Positions 46,352-55,406 of a stretch of DNA of 64,000 bases are shown here, piece by piece (positions within the stretch are counted from its first letter, which is position 1; the number at the start of each line of letters is the position of its first letter). The notes below the pieces were generated by a model. It saw nothing but the letters and a program-made list of their open reading frames with translations. It had not been told where the DNA came from and searched no databases. Source of the DNA: Betaproteobacteria bacterium (GTDB taxonomy: Bacteria; Pseudomonadota; Gammaproteobacteria; Burkholderiales; Thiobacteraceae); assembly GCA_024641855.1 (NCBI GenBank), contig JAHECG010000002.1:52089-116088 (forward strand), written 5' to 3'. The translations under genes were made by a program, and so were the position numbers.

Positions 46352-47644
46352 ATGTCTGTTGCCATCATTGGCGGTGGCTGGGCCGGCCTAGCCGCTGCCG
46401 TTACTTTAGCTGAGCAACAGGTTCCGGTGACCTTATTTGAAAGCGCCGCTCAACTGGGTGGCCGCGCACGACGCGTTGCGATCAACGGCCTTTCCTTAGA
46501 CAACGGTCAGCACATTTTAATTGGGGCTTACCATGAAACGCTACGCCTTCTGAATCAAGTTGGCGTCGATTTTGAGCGCGCCTGTTTTGGACCAGCACTC
46601 AGACTACAAGTTGAACCGGCGTTTCGTCTACAAGCTGCATCGCTGCCAGCGCCTTGGCATTTAGGCCTTGGATTGCTGCGTAGCCATGGAATTTCGCTAC
46701 GCGAAAAATTTTCCGCCATGCGTTTTTTGTTAGCATTAAATCGCATGCGGTTCCATGTCAGCCCTGAACTCTCGGTGTCCACGTTGCTGTCGCAACAAAA
46801 TCAAAGCATCAACTTAAATGCGTTTCTCTGGCACCCCTTGTGCCTAGCCGCACTCAACACCCCCCCCGAGAATGCATCTGCACAGATCTTTATCAATGTG
46901 CTGCGCGACGCATTTTTTGCTGCACGGGACGATAGCCGCTTATTGTTACCACAAATCGATTTAGGCGCACTGTTCCCAGATGCTGCAACCCGTTATCTCA
47001 ATTCAAACCGGGGAAACCTGCACTGCAATCGACGTATTCAACACATCGATATGCATCATGGAGCTTTTACTCTGCATCATGCCCAAGGCACCGACACTTT
47101 TTCTCATGTGGTGTGTGCCCTCCCGTCATTTCGGGTGTCTGCGCTACTCGGGCACATCCCCGCAATGCAAGCGATTACCGCAGAGCTTTCGACTTGGCAC
47201 TATCAACCGATCTACACCATCTACCTACAATATGACGCGGAAGTGCAACTCCCGTTCCCCTTACTCGGTCTCTCGCAAACCATGAGCCAGTGGGTGATTG
47301 ATCGCGTGCTGACACAACAACCTGGCCTACTAGCCGTCATCATTAGCGCGCAAGGCGCGCATGAAAAGTTGAGTCATGAAGCACTAGCCCTACATGTTCA
47401 AAACGAGTTGCGTCAAACATTAGGCATCAACGCGATCCCACATTGGACACAAGTCATTGCGGAAAAACGCGCTACATTTTCCTGTACGCCAAATTTACAA
47501 CGTCCACAGAATCAAACACCCGTTCCAGGACTTTTCTTGGCCGGCGATTACACAATATCTGACTACCCTGCCACCCTCGAAGCCGCGATCCGTAGCGGTG
47601 TGAATAGCGCGCGCTTGGTTTTGCACAATCTAGCCCGATTGTAG
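46352..47644 (+). CDS. hpnE: Hydroxysqualene dehydroxylase HpnE
   Basis: About 430 residues from ATG 46352; the track start lies inside hpnD. An N-terminal FAD-binding motif (VAIIGGGWAGLAAAVTLA, then FESAAQLGGRARR) and a C-terminal GLFLAGDYTISDYPATLEAAIRSG segment are typical of the amine oxidase/desaturase superfamily. HpnE reductively removes the hydroxyl of hydroxysqualene to give squalene. Together hpnCDE supply squalene for hopanoids; the cyclase gene is not in the window. Confidence 0.92.
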   Translation: MSVAIIGGGWAGLAAAVTLAEQQVPVTLFESAAQLGGRARRVAINGLSLDNGQHILIGAYHETLRLLNQVGVDFERACFGPALRLQVEPAFRLQAASLPAPWHLGLGLLRSHGISLREKFSAMRFLLALNRMRFHVSPELSVSTLLSQQNQSINLNAFLWHPLCLAALNTPPENASAQIFINVLRDAFFAARDDSRLLLPQIDLGALFPDAATRYLNSNRGNLHCNRRIQHIDMHHGAFTLHHAQGTDTFSHVVCALPSFRVSALLGHIPAMQAITAELSTWHYQPIYTIYLQYDAEVQLPFPLLGLSQTMSQWVIDRVLTQQPGLLAVIISAQGAHEKLSHEALALHVQNELRQTLGINAIPHWTQVIAEKRATFSCTPNLQRPQNQTPVPGLFLAGDYTISDYPATLEAAIRSGVNSARLVLHNLARL

Positions 47645-47701
47645 AACCCGACATACGGCATCGGAACCCGCTACAATATTGATTTTTTCGGAATGCACGT
47701 C

Positions 47702-48454
47702 ATGAATTACGTTCCTGCCCCTGATTTGCTAAAAGATCGGGTGATACTCGTCACCGGTGCCGCCCAAGGCATTGGTAAATCCGCCGCCCTGACTTATGCA
47801 AAGTACGGCGCGACCGTATTGTTATTGGGAAGAAAACAGAAAAGTCTGGATACCCTGTATGACGAGATTATGGATGCAGGATACCCTGAACCGATGTCGC
47901 TCAAACTCGACTTAGCCAAGGCAGACGACAAAGAATTTACAGCGATGGCAGAAGCCATCTTCAAACAATTGGGGCGACTCGATGGAATATTGCACAATGC
48001 TGCGCGCTTTGAAGGCTTAATTCCTCTGGAGTTACAAGCCATGGAACCCTGGTTAAATATTTTGCGCGTTAACCTAGTGGCGCCCATTGCGTTGACCCGC
48101 GCATGTTGGCCACTTCTCACGCGCGCACCGGATGCCTCTGTTATCTTCACGTCCGAAACACATGGGCATACACCTGCGGCCTTTTGGGGCGCCTTTGCAG
48201 CTTCAAAAGCAGGATTGGAAGCTGCGGTAAAAATTTGGGCGGAAGAAATCACGCCTCATCCAAATTTTAGAATCAACGGTATCGTGCCAGGGCCAGTCCG
48301 TTCACCACAACGATTAATTAGTCATCCCGCCGAAAATCGGGATCAATTAGCCAGCCTTGAAAGCCTCATGCCGCTCTATCTCTATTTGATGGGTGCAGAT
48401 AGTGTTGGACAAAATGGGCGAATATTCGAGGCGCAGTCCGAAGACTTATTGTAA
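47702..48454 (+). CDS. YciK-like short-chain dehydrogenase lacking the catalytic Tyr
   Basis: About 250 residues. I chose ATG 47702 because MNYVPAPDLLKDRVILVTGA lines up with the YciK N-terminus and GGA lies at good spacing; 47693 is possible. The NAD(P)-binding motif TGAAQGIGKSA, the LHNAA motif and the structural Asn in LRVNLVAP are present. The active-site Tyr of YxxxK is Phe: the sequence reads GAFAASK (F165, K169). The usual Ser region is TSETHG. Classical dehydrogenase chemistry is therefore doubtful. The end overlaps the convergent FHA gene by nine bases. Confidence 0.85.
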   Translation: MNYVPAPDLLKDRVILVTGAAQGIGKSAALTYAKYGATVLLLGRKQKSLDTLYDEIMDAGYPEPMSLKLDLAKADDKEFTAMAEAIFKQLGRLDGILHNAARFEGLIPLELQAMEPWLNILRVNLVAPIALTRACWPLLTRAPDASVIFTSETHGHTPAAFWGAFAASKAGLEAAVKIWAEEITPHPNFRINGIVPGPVRSPQRLISHPAENRDQLASLESLMPLYLYLMGADSVGQNGRIFEAQSEDLL

Positions 48455-49141
48455 ATGGAACTGCAATTTGTCCATGCCAACTTCGATTTGATCAAGATTA
48501 TCGAGCGCATAGGGCTGGGTACCGATGGATTTACCATTCACGATTGGGTACTTTTTCCCTGCCACATGCGTGATGAAATAACCGCCTGGCCGACGCGTGA
48601 TAATCGCGCTCCCTCCAATTTTTCCCAGGGGGGTAATTGCACGCACCAACTCGATTTCACACCCCATCACCCCACCGCCAATACCGCGCACGACACCCAA
48701 AGGAAAAACGGTTTTAACGTTACGTGCATTGGAAACAGCCGTAGAAATGCTAGCGGTATCTTCGCCAACGTTGTCCTCGCCTACCACTTTTAACTTGGTT
48801 CGATCAAAAGCGGGGATCATCAACGTTTTGTCAAAATCCATATCCGGCATGGCTTTTTGATTCACATATTTCAAACGATAACGCCCAACTTCGATCACAT
48901 CGCCATTTTGCAAAATTTGACGTTTTACGACTTGCCCGTTGACGTGGGTGCCGTTCGTCGATTCCATATCCTCTAAAATCTGGTCATTGCCCACGGTTAA
49001 AATTACAGCATGCTCCTTAGATACCCCCTGATCATTGATATGGATATCACAGACAGGTTTGCGCCCGATGGTAAACCGTTCCTTTTCCAGGAAGTAATTT
49101 CCCAACACTGAACCATTCATGCTTAACACTAACTTTGCCAT
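48446..49141 (-). CDS. FHA-domain signalling protein (copy 1)
   Basis: A 231-residue cytoplasmic protein. The N-terminal FHA domain has intact phosphothreonine-contact residues: TIGRKPVCDI, VSKEHAVI and ESTNGTHVNG. After a linker the C-terminal half ends in a second FHA-like beta unit (GGSAIITRRPGGYFITHV...YPIVNGKSIG...DQIEVGMDKLQFHL), which keeps the strand pattern but not the SxxH. It likely binds a phosphorylated partner of the neighbouring kinase. It lies 12 bases after a PP2C gene. Confidence 0.87.
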   Translation of the reverse strand: MAKLVLSMNGSVLGNYFLEKERFTIGRKPVCDIHINDQGVSKEHAVILTVGNDQILEDMESTNGTHVNGQVVKRQILQNGDVIEVGRYRLKYVNQKAMPDMDFDKTLMIPAFDRTKLKVVGEDNVGEDTASISTAVSNARNVKTVFPLGVVRGIGGGVMGCEIELVRAITPLGKIGGSAIITRRPGGYFITHVAGKKYPIVNGKSIGTQPYALDNLDQIEVGMDKLQFHLQ

Positions 49142-49153
49142 CTTCGACCTCGT

Positions 49154-49966
49154 CTAAGAAGCAGCGCCAAACCAACGTGCAAAAAAACCAGTACGCAACG
49201 GAAAAGGTTTTTCGACTTTAATTGCAGCAACCGAAATATTATCGTGACCACCATTATCATTCGCCATTGTGACTAACTGCTGAACCAGTAGCGGAATGTT
49301 TTCTTTAATTGCGACCATAGCCAATTCGATATCCATATCATCCACCATATCGTTTAGGCCATCCGAACAAAGCAAGTAAATATCTCCAGGCAACGCGCGT
49401 TCTTGACGTATATCGACGGCAATCGTTTGATTAACCCCCAATGCTCTCGTCACCAGATTGCGGTTGTGTGAGACGCGCGCATCCTCGGCTGAAATTAAAC
49501 CTAACTGAACCTGCTCTTGTAGTAATGAATGATCAATGGTCAGTTGCTCAAGCTTATCGTTACGTAAGCGATATAGACGCGAATCCCCCGCATGGGCAAT
49601 CGTGACCACGTTATCCCGAAACAAGGTAATGACCACAGTCGTACCCATACCTTGAAACTGCGTTTTATTATGGGCCGCATGATAAATCGCTTGGTTAGCG
49701 CGGCTGACAGCATCGCGTAACATCGCCGTTTCCAAATCTACACCGTTAGACTTGCCGACATTCTTGGCGAATTTCTCTTTCAGTTCATTCCCAATGATCA
49801 TGGTCGCCATTCCGCTGGCAACATCGCCCGCTTTATAGCCGCCCATACCATCCGCCAATACGACAAGGCCAAAGTCATCGTCGGCAACGACGCTATCTTC
49901 GTTGAAATTGCGAACCAGACCGGCATCACTGGCACTGGAAATGGTGAGGGCATGCTTCAGTTTCAT
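49154..49966 (-). CDS. PP2C-type serine/threonine phosphatase (copy 1)
   Basis: A 270-residue PPM phosphatase. Metal-binding and signature motifs are VRNFNEDSVVAD, VLADGMGGYKAGDVAS, AHAGDSRLYRLRNDKLEQLT, CSDGLNDMV and GGHDNISVAAIKV. It should reverse phosphorylation by the divergently encoded kinase. There is no membrane helix. It resembles the Stp1/PppA class, paired with PknB/PpkA kinases. Confidence 0.93.
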   Translation of the reverse strand: MKLKHALTISSASDAGLVRNFNEDSVVADDDFGLVVLADGMGGYKAGDVASGMATMIIGNELKEKFAKNVGKSNGVDLETAMLRDAVSRANQAIYHAAHNKTQFQGMGTTVVITLFRDNVVTIAHAGDSRLYRLRNDKLEQLTIDHSLLQEQVQLGLISAEDARVSHNRNLVTRALGVNQTIAVDIRQERALPGDIYLLCSDGLNDMVDDMDIELAMVAIKENIPLLVQQLVTMANDNGGHDNISVAAIKVEKPFPLRTGFFARWFGAAS

Positions 49967-49975
49967 TTTGTACTT

Positions 49976-50041
49976 TTACCGTTGGCAGACAATGGCACAG
50001 ATTTATTTCATAGCGCTATGATTACAAAATGTTACCGTTGG
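49976..50041. repeat. 10-bp direct repeats flanking a 12-bp palindrome
   Basis: TTACCGTTGG occurs exactly twice (49976 and 50032). Between the copies lies the perfect palindrome CATAGCGCTATG (50009-50020). The whole lies in the divergent region between the phosphatase and kinase genes, closer to the phosphatase start, as expected for an operator array. Confidence 0.6.
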
Positions 50042-50190
50042 AGTGACTGGCATAATTTAACTTTTGTTAATGTATTCAAATCGCCTGATATTCCAGCGGT
50101 ATTTTACTTAAAATGACTGCCTGAGTTTTAAGTCTTACCCTTTTACGGGCAAAATTCGTAAAAACTTTAGTATTTCAACGCTACAGTCCC

Positions 50191-50219
50191 TTGACACCGT
50201 AGCCGATAAAAACTACTTT
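50191..50219 (+). promoter_or_regulatory. Sigma70 promoter of the kinase operon
   Basis: A perfect -35 TTGACA and TACTTT are separated by 17 bases. Transcription would begin near 50226. This leaves about 30 bases of leader before ATG 50256 and argues against the upstream TTG at 50232. Confidence 0.65.
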
Positions 50220-50255
50220 AGATATCCTAACTTGCCAGCTTATTCCTTAAATTAC

Positions 50256-51836
50256 ATGGTCATTGAAAAACTTGGCCGCTACGTTATCGTTGAGGAAATC
50301 GGTCAAGGCGCCATGGGCGTCGTGTATAAGGCCGTAGATCCTCTCATCGACCGTACCGTTGCAATCAAAACAATTAATCTCGATCTCTCCAAGGAAGAAT
50401 TAGAGAATTTCGAGAAGCGTTTTCAACGTGAAGTGCAATCCGCAGGAAAACTCAATCACCCAAATATCGTGACCGTTTACGATGTCGGCCGCACCGAGGG
50501 TGTCGCCTACATGGCAATGGAGTTTTTAGAAGGTAAAGAATTACGCGAGATTCTCGATTCCGGTGTTGTACTTCCGATTGAAAAAATTTCCCACATCGCA
50601 TCACAAGTTGCGGACGGCTTGGGCTTCGCCCATGAGCGCGGCATTGTGCACCGTGACGTAAAACCCGCCAATGTCATGGTGATGAAAAATGGCTTAGTGA
50701 AAATTACCGATTTTGGCATTGCGCAAATGTCCTCGGCCTCCCGCACCATGTCCGGCATGGTCATGGGCTCCCCCAAATATATGTCGCCCGAACAAGTCGT
50801 CGGACAAGCGGTCGACGGCCGTTCTGATATTTTTTCGCTAGCGGTTGTCTTGTACGAAATGCTCACAGGTAAAACCCCATTTTCGGGGGACAATATTAGC
50901 GCCATCATGTATCAAATTCTGAATGATGAGCCGATTCCGCCTAAAGCATTCAATCAAAGTATTCCCGATTCGATTAACTACATCGTCCTTAAAGCGCTGG
51001 CAAAACATCCTGACAAGCGCTACCAAAACGCCAAAGATATGGCGCGCGATTTAAAGCGCTACAAGACAATGGAAGTTCCGGTAGATAGCGATCGTCCCGC
51101 CTTGCCAGAACGCATGGAACGCCGCTCAAAAGCAAGAGACAGCTCGGTCGACGCCACACAACTGATGCCCAGCATGGTGCTTCAGGATGATGAAACCACG
51201 CTTAACAAAAGCGCTGCGCATCACGATAGTTGGTGGAATACCCAGCGTTTTTTATTGTATGCAGCCATCCCGGCAATGATTGTTACATTCGCCGCAGTCG
51301 TTACGCTCAGCAAAACCCCAAAAGGGGTAAATCCTGAGGAAGCTAGCGCTGTTTTAAATACACCCGCCGCAAGCCCTGTTGAAGCAGATTTAGCGCCGAC
51401 GCCACGCGCCACTGTGGATGAAAAATTAGCCCGCCTCCCCGTAAAAGAGCAAGCGGTTCCGGAGTCTAAACCCGTATCACCTGAAAAACCCGTAGACGTC
51501 GATCAAGCGTTAAATGCAAAAATCGCCGCCAAAGAAAAAACCCGCATAAAACGCGAGCAAACCAAACTTGCCAATGTAGAAGGTGGAATAAAATCTGAAA
51601 ACAATACCAAAACGAGCGTCGCTAAACTCGCTTCAGTTACCTTAGCCATTAGTCCGTGGGGCGAAATTTTCGTCGATGGAAATCGCCAAGGTGTTAGTCC
51701 ACCTTTGCGGGAGCTATCGTTGGCGCCTGGAAAACATACCATCCTGATCGTCAATGAAACCTTTAAGCCCTATTCCCAGAGCATTGATCTGGCACCGGGC
51801 GGCACGCTAAAAATAAAATTCAAATTTCAAAATTGA
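50256..51836 (+). CDS. PknB-like transmembrane Ser/Thr protein kinase with PEGA domain
   Basis: About 526 residues; ATG 50256 was chosen using the promoter position. The kinase domain (residues 6-270) has a glycine loop IGQGAMGVVYKA, catalytic HRDVKPANV, DFG in ITDFGIAQM, and activation segment GSPKYMSPEQV, so it should be active. A disordered stretch precedes one helix near 338-358 (LLYAAIPAMIVTFAAVVTL). The outer part is low-complexity and ends in a PEGA domain (ISPWGEIFVDGNRQGVSPP...), a fold often found on surface-exposed tails. It is followed after ten bases by a lipoprotein gene and lies between two PP2C-FHA pairs. Confidence 0.93.
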   Translation: MVIEKLGRYVIVEEIGQGAMGVVYKAVDPLIDRTVAIKTINLDLSKEELENFEKRFQREVQSAGKLNHPNIVTVYDVGRTEGVAYMAMEFLEGKELREILDSGVVLPIEKISHIASQVADGLGFAHERGIVHRDVKPANVMVMKNGLVKITDFGIAQMSSASRTMSGMVMGSPKYMSPEQVVGQAVDGRSDIFSLAVVLYEMLTGKTPFSGDNISAIMYQILNDEPIPPKAFNQSIPDSINYIVLKALAKHPDKRYQNAKDMARDLKRYKTMEVPVDSDRPALPERMERRSKARDSSVDATQLMPSMVLQDDETTLNKSAAHHDSWWNTQRFLLYAAIPAMIVTFAAVVTLSKTPKGVNPEEASAVLNTPAASPVEADLAPTPRATVDEKLARLPVKEQAVPESKPVSPEKPVDVDQALNAKIAAKEKTRIKREQTKLANVEGGIKSENNTKTSVAKLASVTLAISPWGEIFVDGNRQGVSPPLRELSLAPGKHTILIVNETFKPYSQSIDLAPGGTLKIKFKFQN

Positions 51837-51846
51837 AGGGTAGGCG

Positions 51847-52263
51847 ATGAAAATATTATTTTGGATCATGATGATTTGCACTGTTCTCGTTACAGGATGC
51901 GCCTCCCAAACATCACGCGATCTCGGTCTCGACAAACTTGCGCCACGTAAAGCGGAACAATCCCTCAATAGCGGTGTTTTACAATATGAAGATGGCGATT
52001 TAAAAGCGGCCCAGAAAAGTATCCAAGAGGCGCTTAGCCTTGGCCTTACTTTCGACTCTGAGAAAGTTTCCGCACATAAATACCTGGCTTTTATTTACTG
52101 CGCATCGAATCAAGAGAAGCAATGCCGCGATGAATTTCGCCGCGCCTTCGAAATTGATTCTGGGTTTAAATTGGATCGTACTGAAATCGGGCATCCCTTA
52201 TGGGGACCCGTTTATAATAATGTGCGCGCAGAGTTATTATCCAGAGGCCGCATCAAACCCTGA
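51847..52263 (+). CDS. TssQ-like TPR lipoprotein
   Basis: A 138-residue lipoprotein (lipobox VTGC after a short signal). The body has TPR-like helices (SLNSGVLQYEDGDLKAAQKSIQEAL) and a C-terminal segment HKYLAFIYCASNQEKQCRDEFRRAFEID...GHPLWGPVYNNVR like the TssQ family, which accompanies type VI secretion loci. No tss structural gene is in the window. Encoded with the kinase, it may bind the kinase's outer PEGA tail or the cell wall; this is inferred. Confidence 0.78.
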   Translation: MKILFWIMMICTVLVTGCASQTSRDLGLDKLAPRKAEQSLNSGVLQYEDGDLKAAQKSIQEALSLGLTFDSEKVSAHKYLAFIYCASNQEKQCRDEFRRAFEIDSGFKLDRTEIGHPLWGPVYNNVRAELLSRGRIKP

Positions 52264-52295
52264 GGCAGGCCATGTTGCGGAATCCTATGACGGGT

Positions 52296-53054
52296 TTATT
52301 TATAATAAAACTCTAAACGCGTACCCGCTAATTCGAGAATATCGTGATCTTGTAAATGGTAGGGGGTTGACCCCACTTCTACGCCATTGACCAGTGGATA
52401 GCTGGTTCCCTCGACATACGTCAGAAAATAACCTGCCGTTTTTTTTCCGATCACTGCGGTTTGGATGCCTGGTTTTCCGAGCGTCAAAACCTGCTTATCC
52501 AAATCGACCTGCTTCCCTGTACCGGCCCCACCCATGAGGCGCAGTACGCCGGTCCGCATCTCGTTATTCTGACTATTCGCCTTATCCTGTTTAACCACGA
52601 AGGTGTCGAACATACGGTTATTCGTATCGTTGCGTGATAACCCTGCACTATCGTTTAAACCGATTTCTAGCAGCGTTTCATCGTTACCGGCGTGATTCGC
52701 CATTTCGGTTTGTTTAATCGTTTTAGTCACGGTTGGTGCCCAAGAGCTATCTGGCATAACCCATGGCTCAAATAAAAATTTAAGATGAAAGATGGCGATA
52801 TTGATCTCATCGCCATCTTGCAAGTGATGATTTTTGATCAACTTACCGTTGACGCGAACACCGTTTGTGCTCCCTAAATCCTGTAGAAAGGAATCATTAC
52901 GTATGGTGGAAATTAGGGCATGTTCACCGCTCACCGAAATATGATCGAGCGGTATATCGCAATCCGTACGGCGCCCTATCTTGATTCGCTCGCGATTCAA
53001 TTGTCGCTCACTAATCTCGACGCCATTCTGATCCAACAAAACCAACTTAGACAT
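52296..53054 (-). CDS. FHA-domain signalling protein (copy 2)
   Basis: A 252-residue paralogue of the other FHA protein, with the same plan. The N-terminal FHA domain has KIGRRTDCDI, SVSGEHALI and GSTNGVRVNG, so phosphothreonine binding is likely. A variable linker follows, then a C-terminal FHA-like unit (VLTLGKPGIQTAVIGKKTAGYFLTYV...YPLVNGVEVG...ILELAGTRLEF) without the binding residues. It lies 41 bases after a PP2C gene. Confidence 0.87.
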   Translation of the reverse strand: MSKLVLLDQNGVEISERQLNRERIKIGRRTDCDIPLDHISVSGEHALISTIRNDSFLQDLGSTNGVRVNGKLIKNHHLQDGDEINIAIFHLKFLFEPWVMPDSSWAPTVTKTIKQTEMANHAGNDETLLEIGLNDSAGLSRNDTNNRMFDTFVVKQDKANSQNNEMRTGVLRLMGGAGTGKQVDLDKQVLTLGKPGIQTAVIGKKTAGYFLTYVEGTSYPLVNGVEVGSTPYHLQDHDILELAGTRLEFYYK

Positions 53055-53095
53055 TTTGCTCCCGCCACTGCGTCAAGCGCAGAACGGTCAACAGG

Positions 53096-53908
53096 CTAGA
53101 CTGCTCGCGCTAGAATCAATGAAATATTATCGTACCCACCTTTATGGTTGGCGGTATCGATTAACTGCTGCGCTGCCAACTCCAAATCATCTGCATGTTC
53201 GATAACATACTGAATTTCAGTATCATCCATCATATCGAACAGCCCATCGGAACACAGCAAAAAAACATCGCTTAACAACACCGGCTGCTCTTGCACATCA
53301 ACCTCTACGCCTGCCTGCACGCCTAATGCACGCGTAATAAGACCACGGCTACCAGCTAAACGCCCTTGTTCTGGCGTAATCAAACCGCACTCAATTTGCT
53401 CCTGCAATACGGTATGATCGACCGTGAGTTGTTCAAAGTGCCCCTGACGTAAACGATATACCCGTGAATCGCCAATACTCACGATGGTAACTCGCGCCCC
53501 CGTAAACAAGGCCGCCACCAGCGTGGTACCCATACCGCACAACTCCGTTTGTAGCTGGCTTAACTGATAAATTTCGCGATTAGCTTTGGCAATCGCAGTA
53601 CATAAACGCATCGAAGCATGGCTTAACCCCGCTGCTAAACCGTCGTCCGTCGGTAATGTTAATGGAAATTGCCGAAATTCATTTAAGACAATATTGAGCG
53701 CCATTGCGCTCGCAATTTCACCGCCATTACAGCCACCCATCCCATCCGCCAGCACCAATAAGCCAGTTTCCGGATCAAATTCTAGACTATCCTCGTTACT
53801 CGATCGGACGCGGCCGGTATCACTCAAGGCAGCGTATTCAAGCCGCGTAGCCCGAGGCGTCAATGCGAATCGTTCCGGAGCTATGGTTTGTGCAGCCTCC
53901 ACTTCCAC
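53096..53908 (-). CDS. PP2C-type serine/threonine phosphatase (copy 2)
   Basis: A 270-residue PPM phosphatase that starts at GTG. Motifs are VRSSNEDSLEFD, VLADGMGGCNGGEIAS, VSIGDSRVYRLRQGHFEQLT, CSDGLFDMMDD and GGYDNISLILA. It is similar in length and motif order to the copy near 49.5 kb, so the two PP2C-FHA pairs look like an ancient duplication. A 25-residue N-terminal extension precedes the catalytic domain. Confidence 0.92.
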   Translation of the reverse strand: MEVEAAQTIAPERFALTPRATRLEYAALSDTGRVRSSNEDSLEFDPETGLLVLADGMGGCNGGEIASAMALNIVLNEFRQFPLTLPTDDGLAAGLSHASMRLCTAIAKANREIYQLSQLQTELCGMGTTLVAALFTGARVTIVSIGDSRVYRLRQGHFEQLTVDHTVLQEQIECGLITPEQGRLAGSRGLITRALGVQAGVEVDVQEQPVLLSDVFLLCSDGLFDMMDDTEIQYVIEHADDLELAAQQLIDTANHKGGYDNISLILARAV

Positions 53909-54019
53909 CTCTCACCAGTTTGCGGGTTGAAAAATACAATTCAAAGTTAAATTATTGTTATTTTAAGAAAATTTCGATAAACAAATAATACGGATAATTA
54001 CATTGTCATTGTAGATTTG

Positions 54020-55384
54020 TTACCGGAATTTTTCAACCGCTTCTTCGAGACGCCCAACCGCAACGATTTCCATACCAGAAATGGTTTGTTTAGGCTTATT
54101 TGCATTGGGTATAACGGCACGCGTAAAGCCAAGTTTAGCGGCTTCTTTCAATCTTTCTTGACCGCGTTGCACCGGACGCACTTCGCCAGCCAAACCAACC
54201 TCTCCAAACACCACCATCTTTTCCGGTAAAGGTTTATTCTTAAACGAAGAAACGATGGCCAACAATACAGCTAAGTCTGCTGCCGGCTCAGTAATTCGCA
54301 CCCCACCGACGGCATTCACAAACACATCTTGATCGAAGCATGCGATACCGGCATGCCGATGTAGGACGGCCAGCAACATACCCAAGCGATTTTGTTCCAA
54401 CCCCACGCTCAAACGTCGCGGATTTGGTGCGTGTGCTTCATCAACCAAGGCCTGAATTTCGACCAACAAAGGTCGAGTTCCTTCTTGGGTTACCATGACG
54501 CAGGATCCCGGTACTTCCTGCACATGATGCGAAAGAAACAATGCCGATGGATTGCTCACCTCGCGTAACCCCTTTTCGGTCATGGCAAACACGCCCAATT
54601 CATTGACGGCACCAAAGCGATTTTTAAAGGCACGAACCAAACGAAAACTAGAGCTAGTCTCTCCTTCAAAATAGAGGACGGTGTCGACAATATGTTCGAG
54701 CACGCGTGGGCCGGCCAGCGTGCCTTCTTTAGTCACATGACCGACAAAAATAATCGATATCCCCGATTGTTTGGCCATCCGCGTTAATTGTGCCGCACAT
54801 TCGCGAACTTGTGCCACACTGCCGGGCGCAGATTGCAAAGCCTCTGAATACACCGTTTGAATCGAGTCGATCACAGCCACCTTGGGCCGCTCTCGTTGTA
54901 AGCAGGCAATAATTTTTTCCAGATTAATTTCCGCCAACAACACCACTTCATTGGCATTGAGTACGAGCCGCTTAGCCCTGAGCGCAATTTGTTGCGGCGA
55001 CTCCTCTCCGCTGACATACAACACCTTATGCAACTCGCTCATATGCGCCAAGGCTTGCAATAATAGCGTCGACTTACCAATACCGGGGTCGCCACCAATG
55101 AGTACCACCGCACCATCCACTAAACCACCGCCAAGCACTCGATCTAGTTCCGCAACACCCGTCGGCGTGCGCGGCACTTCAAGTGCTTCGACTTCGGATA
55201 ATGTTTGCACCTTACCATCTGCCGCTAAAGCACTATAGCGATTACCGGCAGTCGCGGGACTCACGACCTCAGCAATCGTCTCAACCAAGGTATTCCAGGC
55301 GTTGCAATGCGGGCATTGACCTTGCCACTTCAAGCTTTGCCCTCCACATTCCGTACAGGTATAAATTGATTTAGACTTAGCCAT
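54020..55384 (-). CDS. radA: DNA repair protein RadA
   Basis: About 454 residues from ATG 55384 (MAKSKSIYTC); the track extension runs into alr. The zinc finger is CTECGGQSLKWQGQCPHC, the RecA-like core has Walker A GDPGIGKSTLL, the RadA-specific KNRFG motif is present, and a Lon-protease-like C-terminal domain follows. It promotes branch migration in recombination repair. Last gene of the dnaB-alr-radA group. Confidence 0.96.
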   Translation of the reverse strand: MAKSKSIYTCTECGGQSLKWQGQCPHCNAWNTLVETIAEVVSPATAGNRYSALAADGKVQTLSEVEALEVPRTPTGVAELDRVLGGGLVDGAVVLIGGDPGIGKSTLLLQALAHMSELHKVLYVSGEESPQQIALRAKRLVLNANEVVLLAEINLEKIIACLQRERPKVAVIDSIQTVYSEALQSAPGSVAQVRECAAQLTRMAKQSGISIIFVGHVTKEGTLAGPRVLEHIVDTVLYFEGETSSSFRLVRAFKNRFGAVNELGVFAMTEKGLREVSNPSALFLSHHVQEVPGSCVMVTQEGTRPLLVEIQALVDEAHAPNPRRLSVGLEQNRLGMLLAVLHRHAGIACFDQDVFVNAVGGVRITEPAADLAVLLAIVSSFKNKPLPEKMVVFGEVGLAGEVRPVQRGQERLKEAAKLGFTRAVIPNANKPKQTISGMEIVAVGRLEEAVEKFR

Positions 55385-55406
55385 GCAATCCTCTAGTACA
55401 CAAACC

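Noticed and set aside
48446-53908. Calling the kinase module a type VI secretion locus
   Set aside because: Kinase, PP2C, FHA and TssQ-like genes are suggestive, but no tss sheath, baseplate or membrane-core gene is present in the window.
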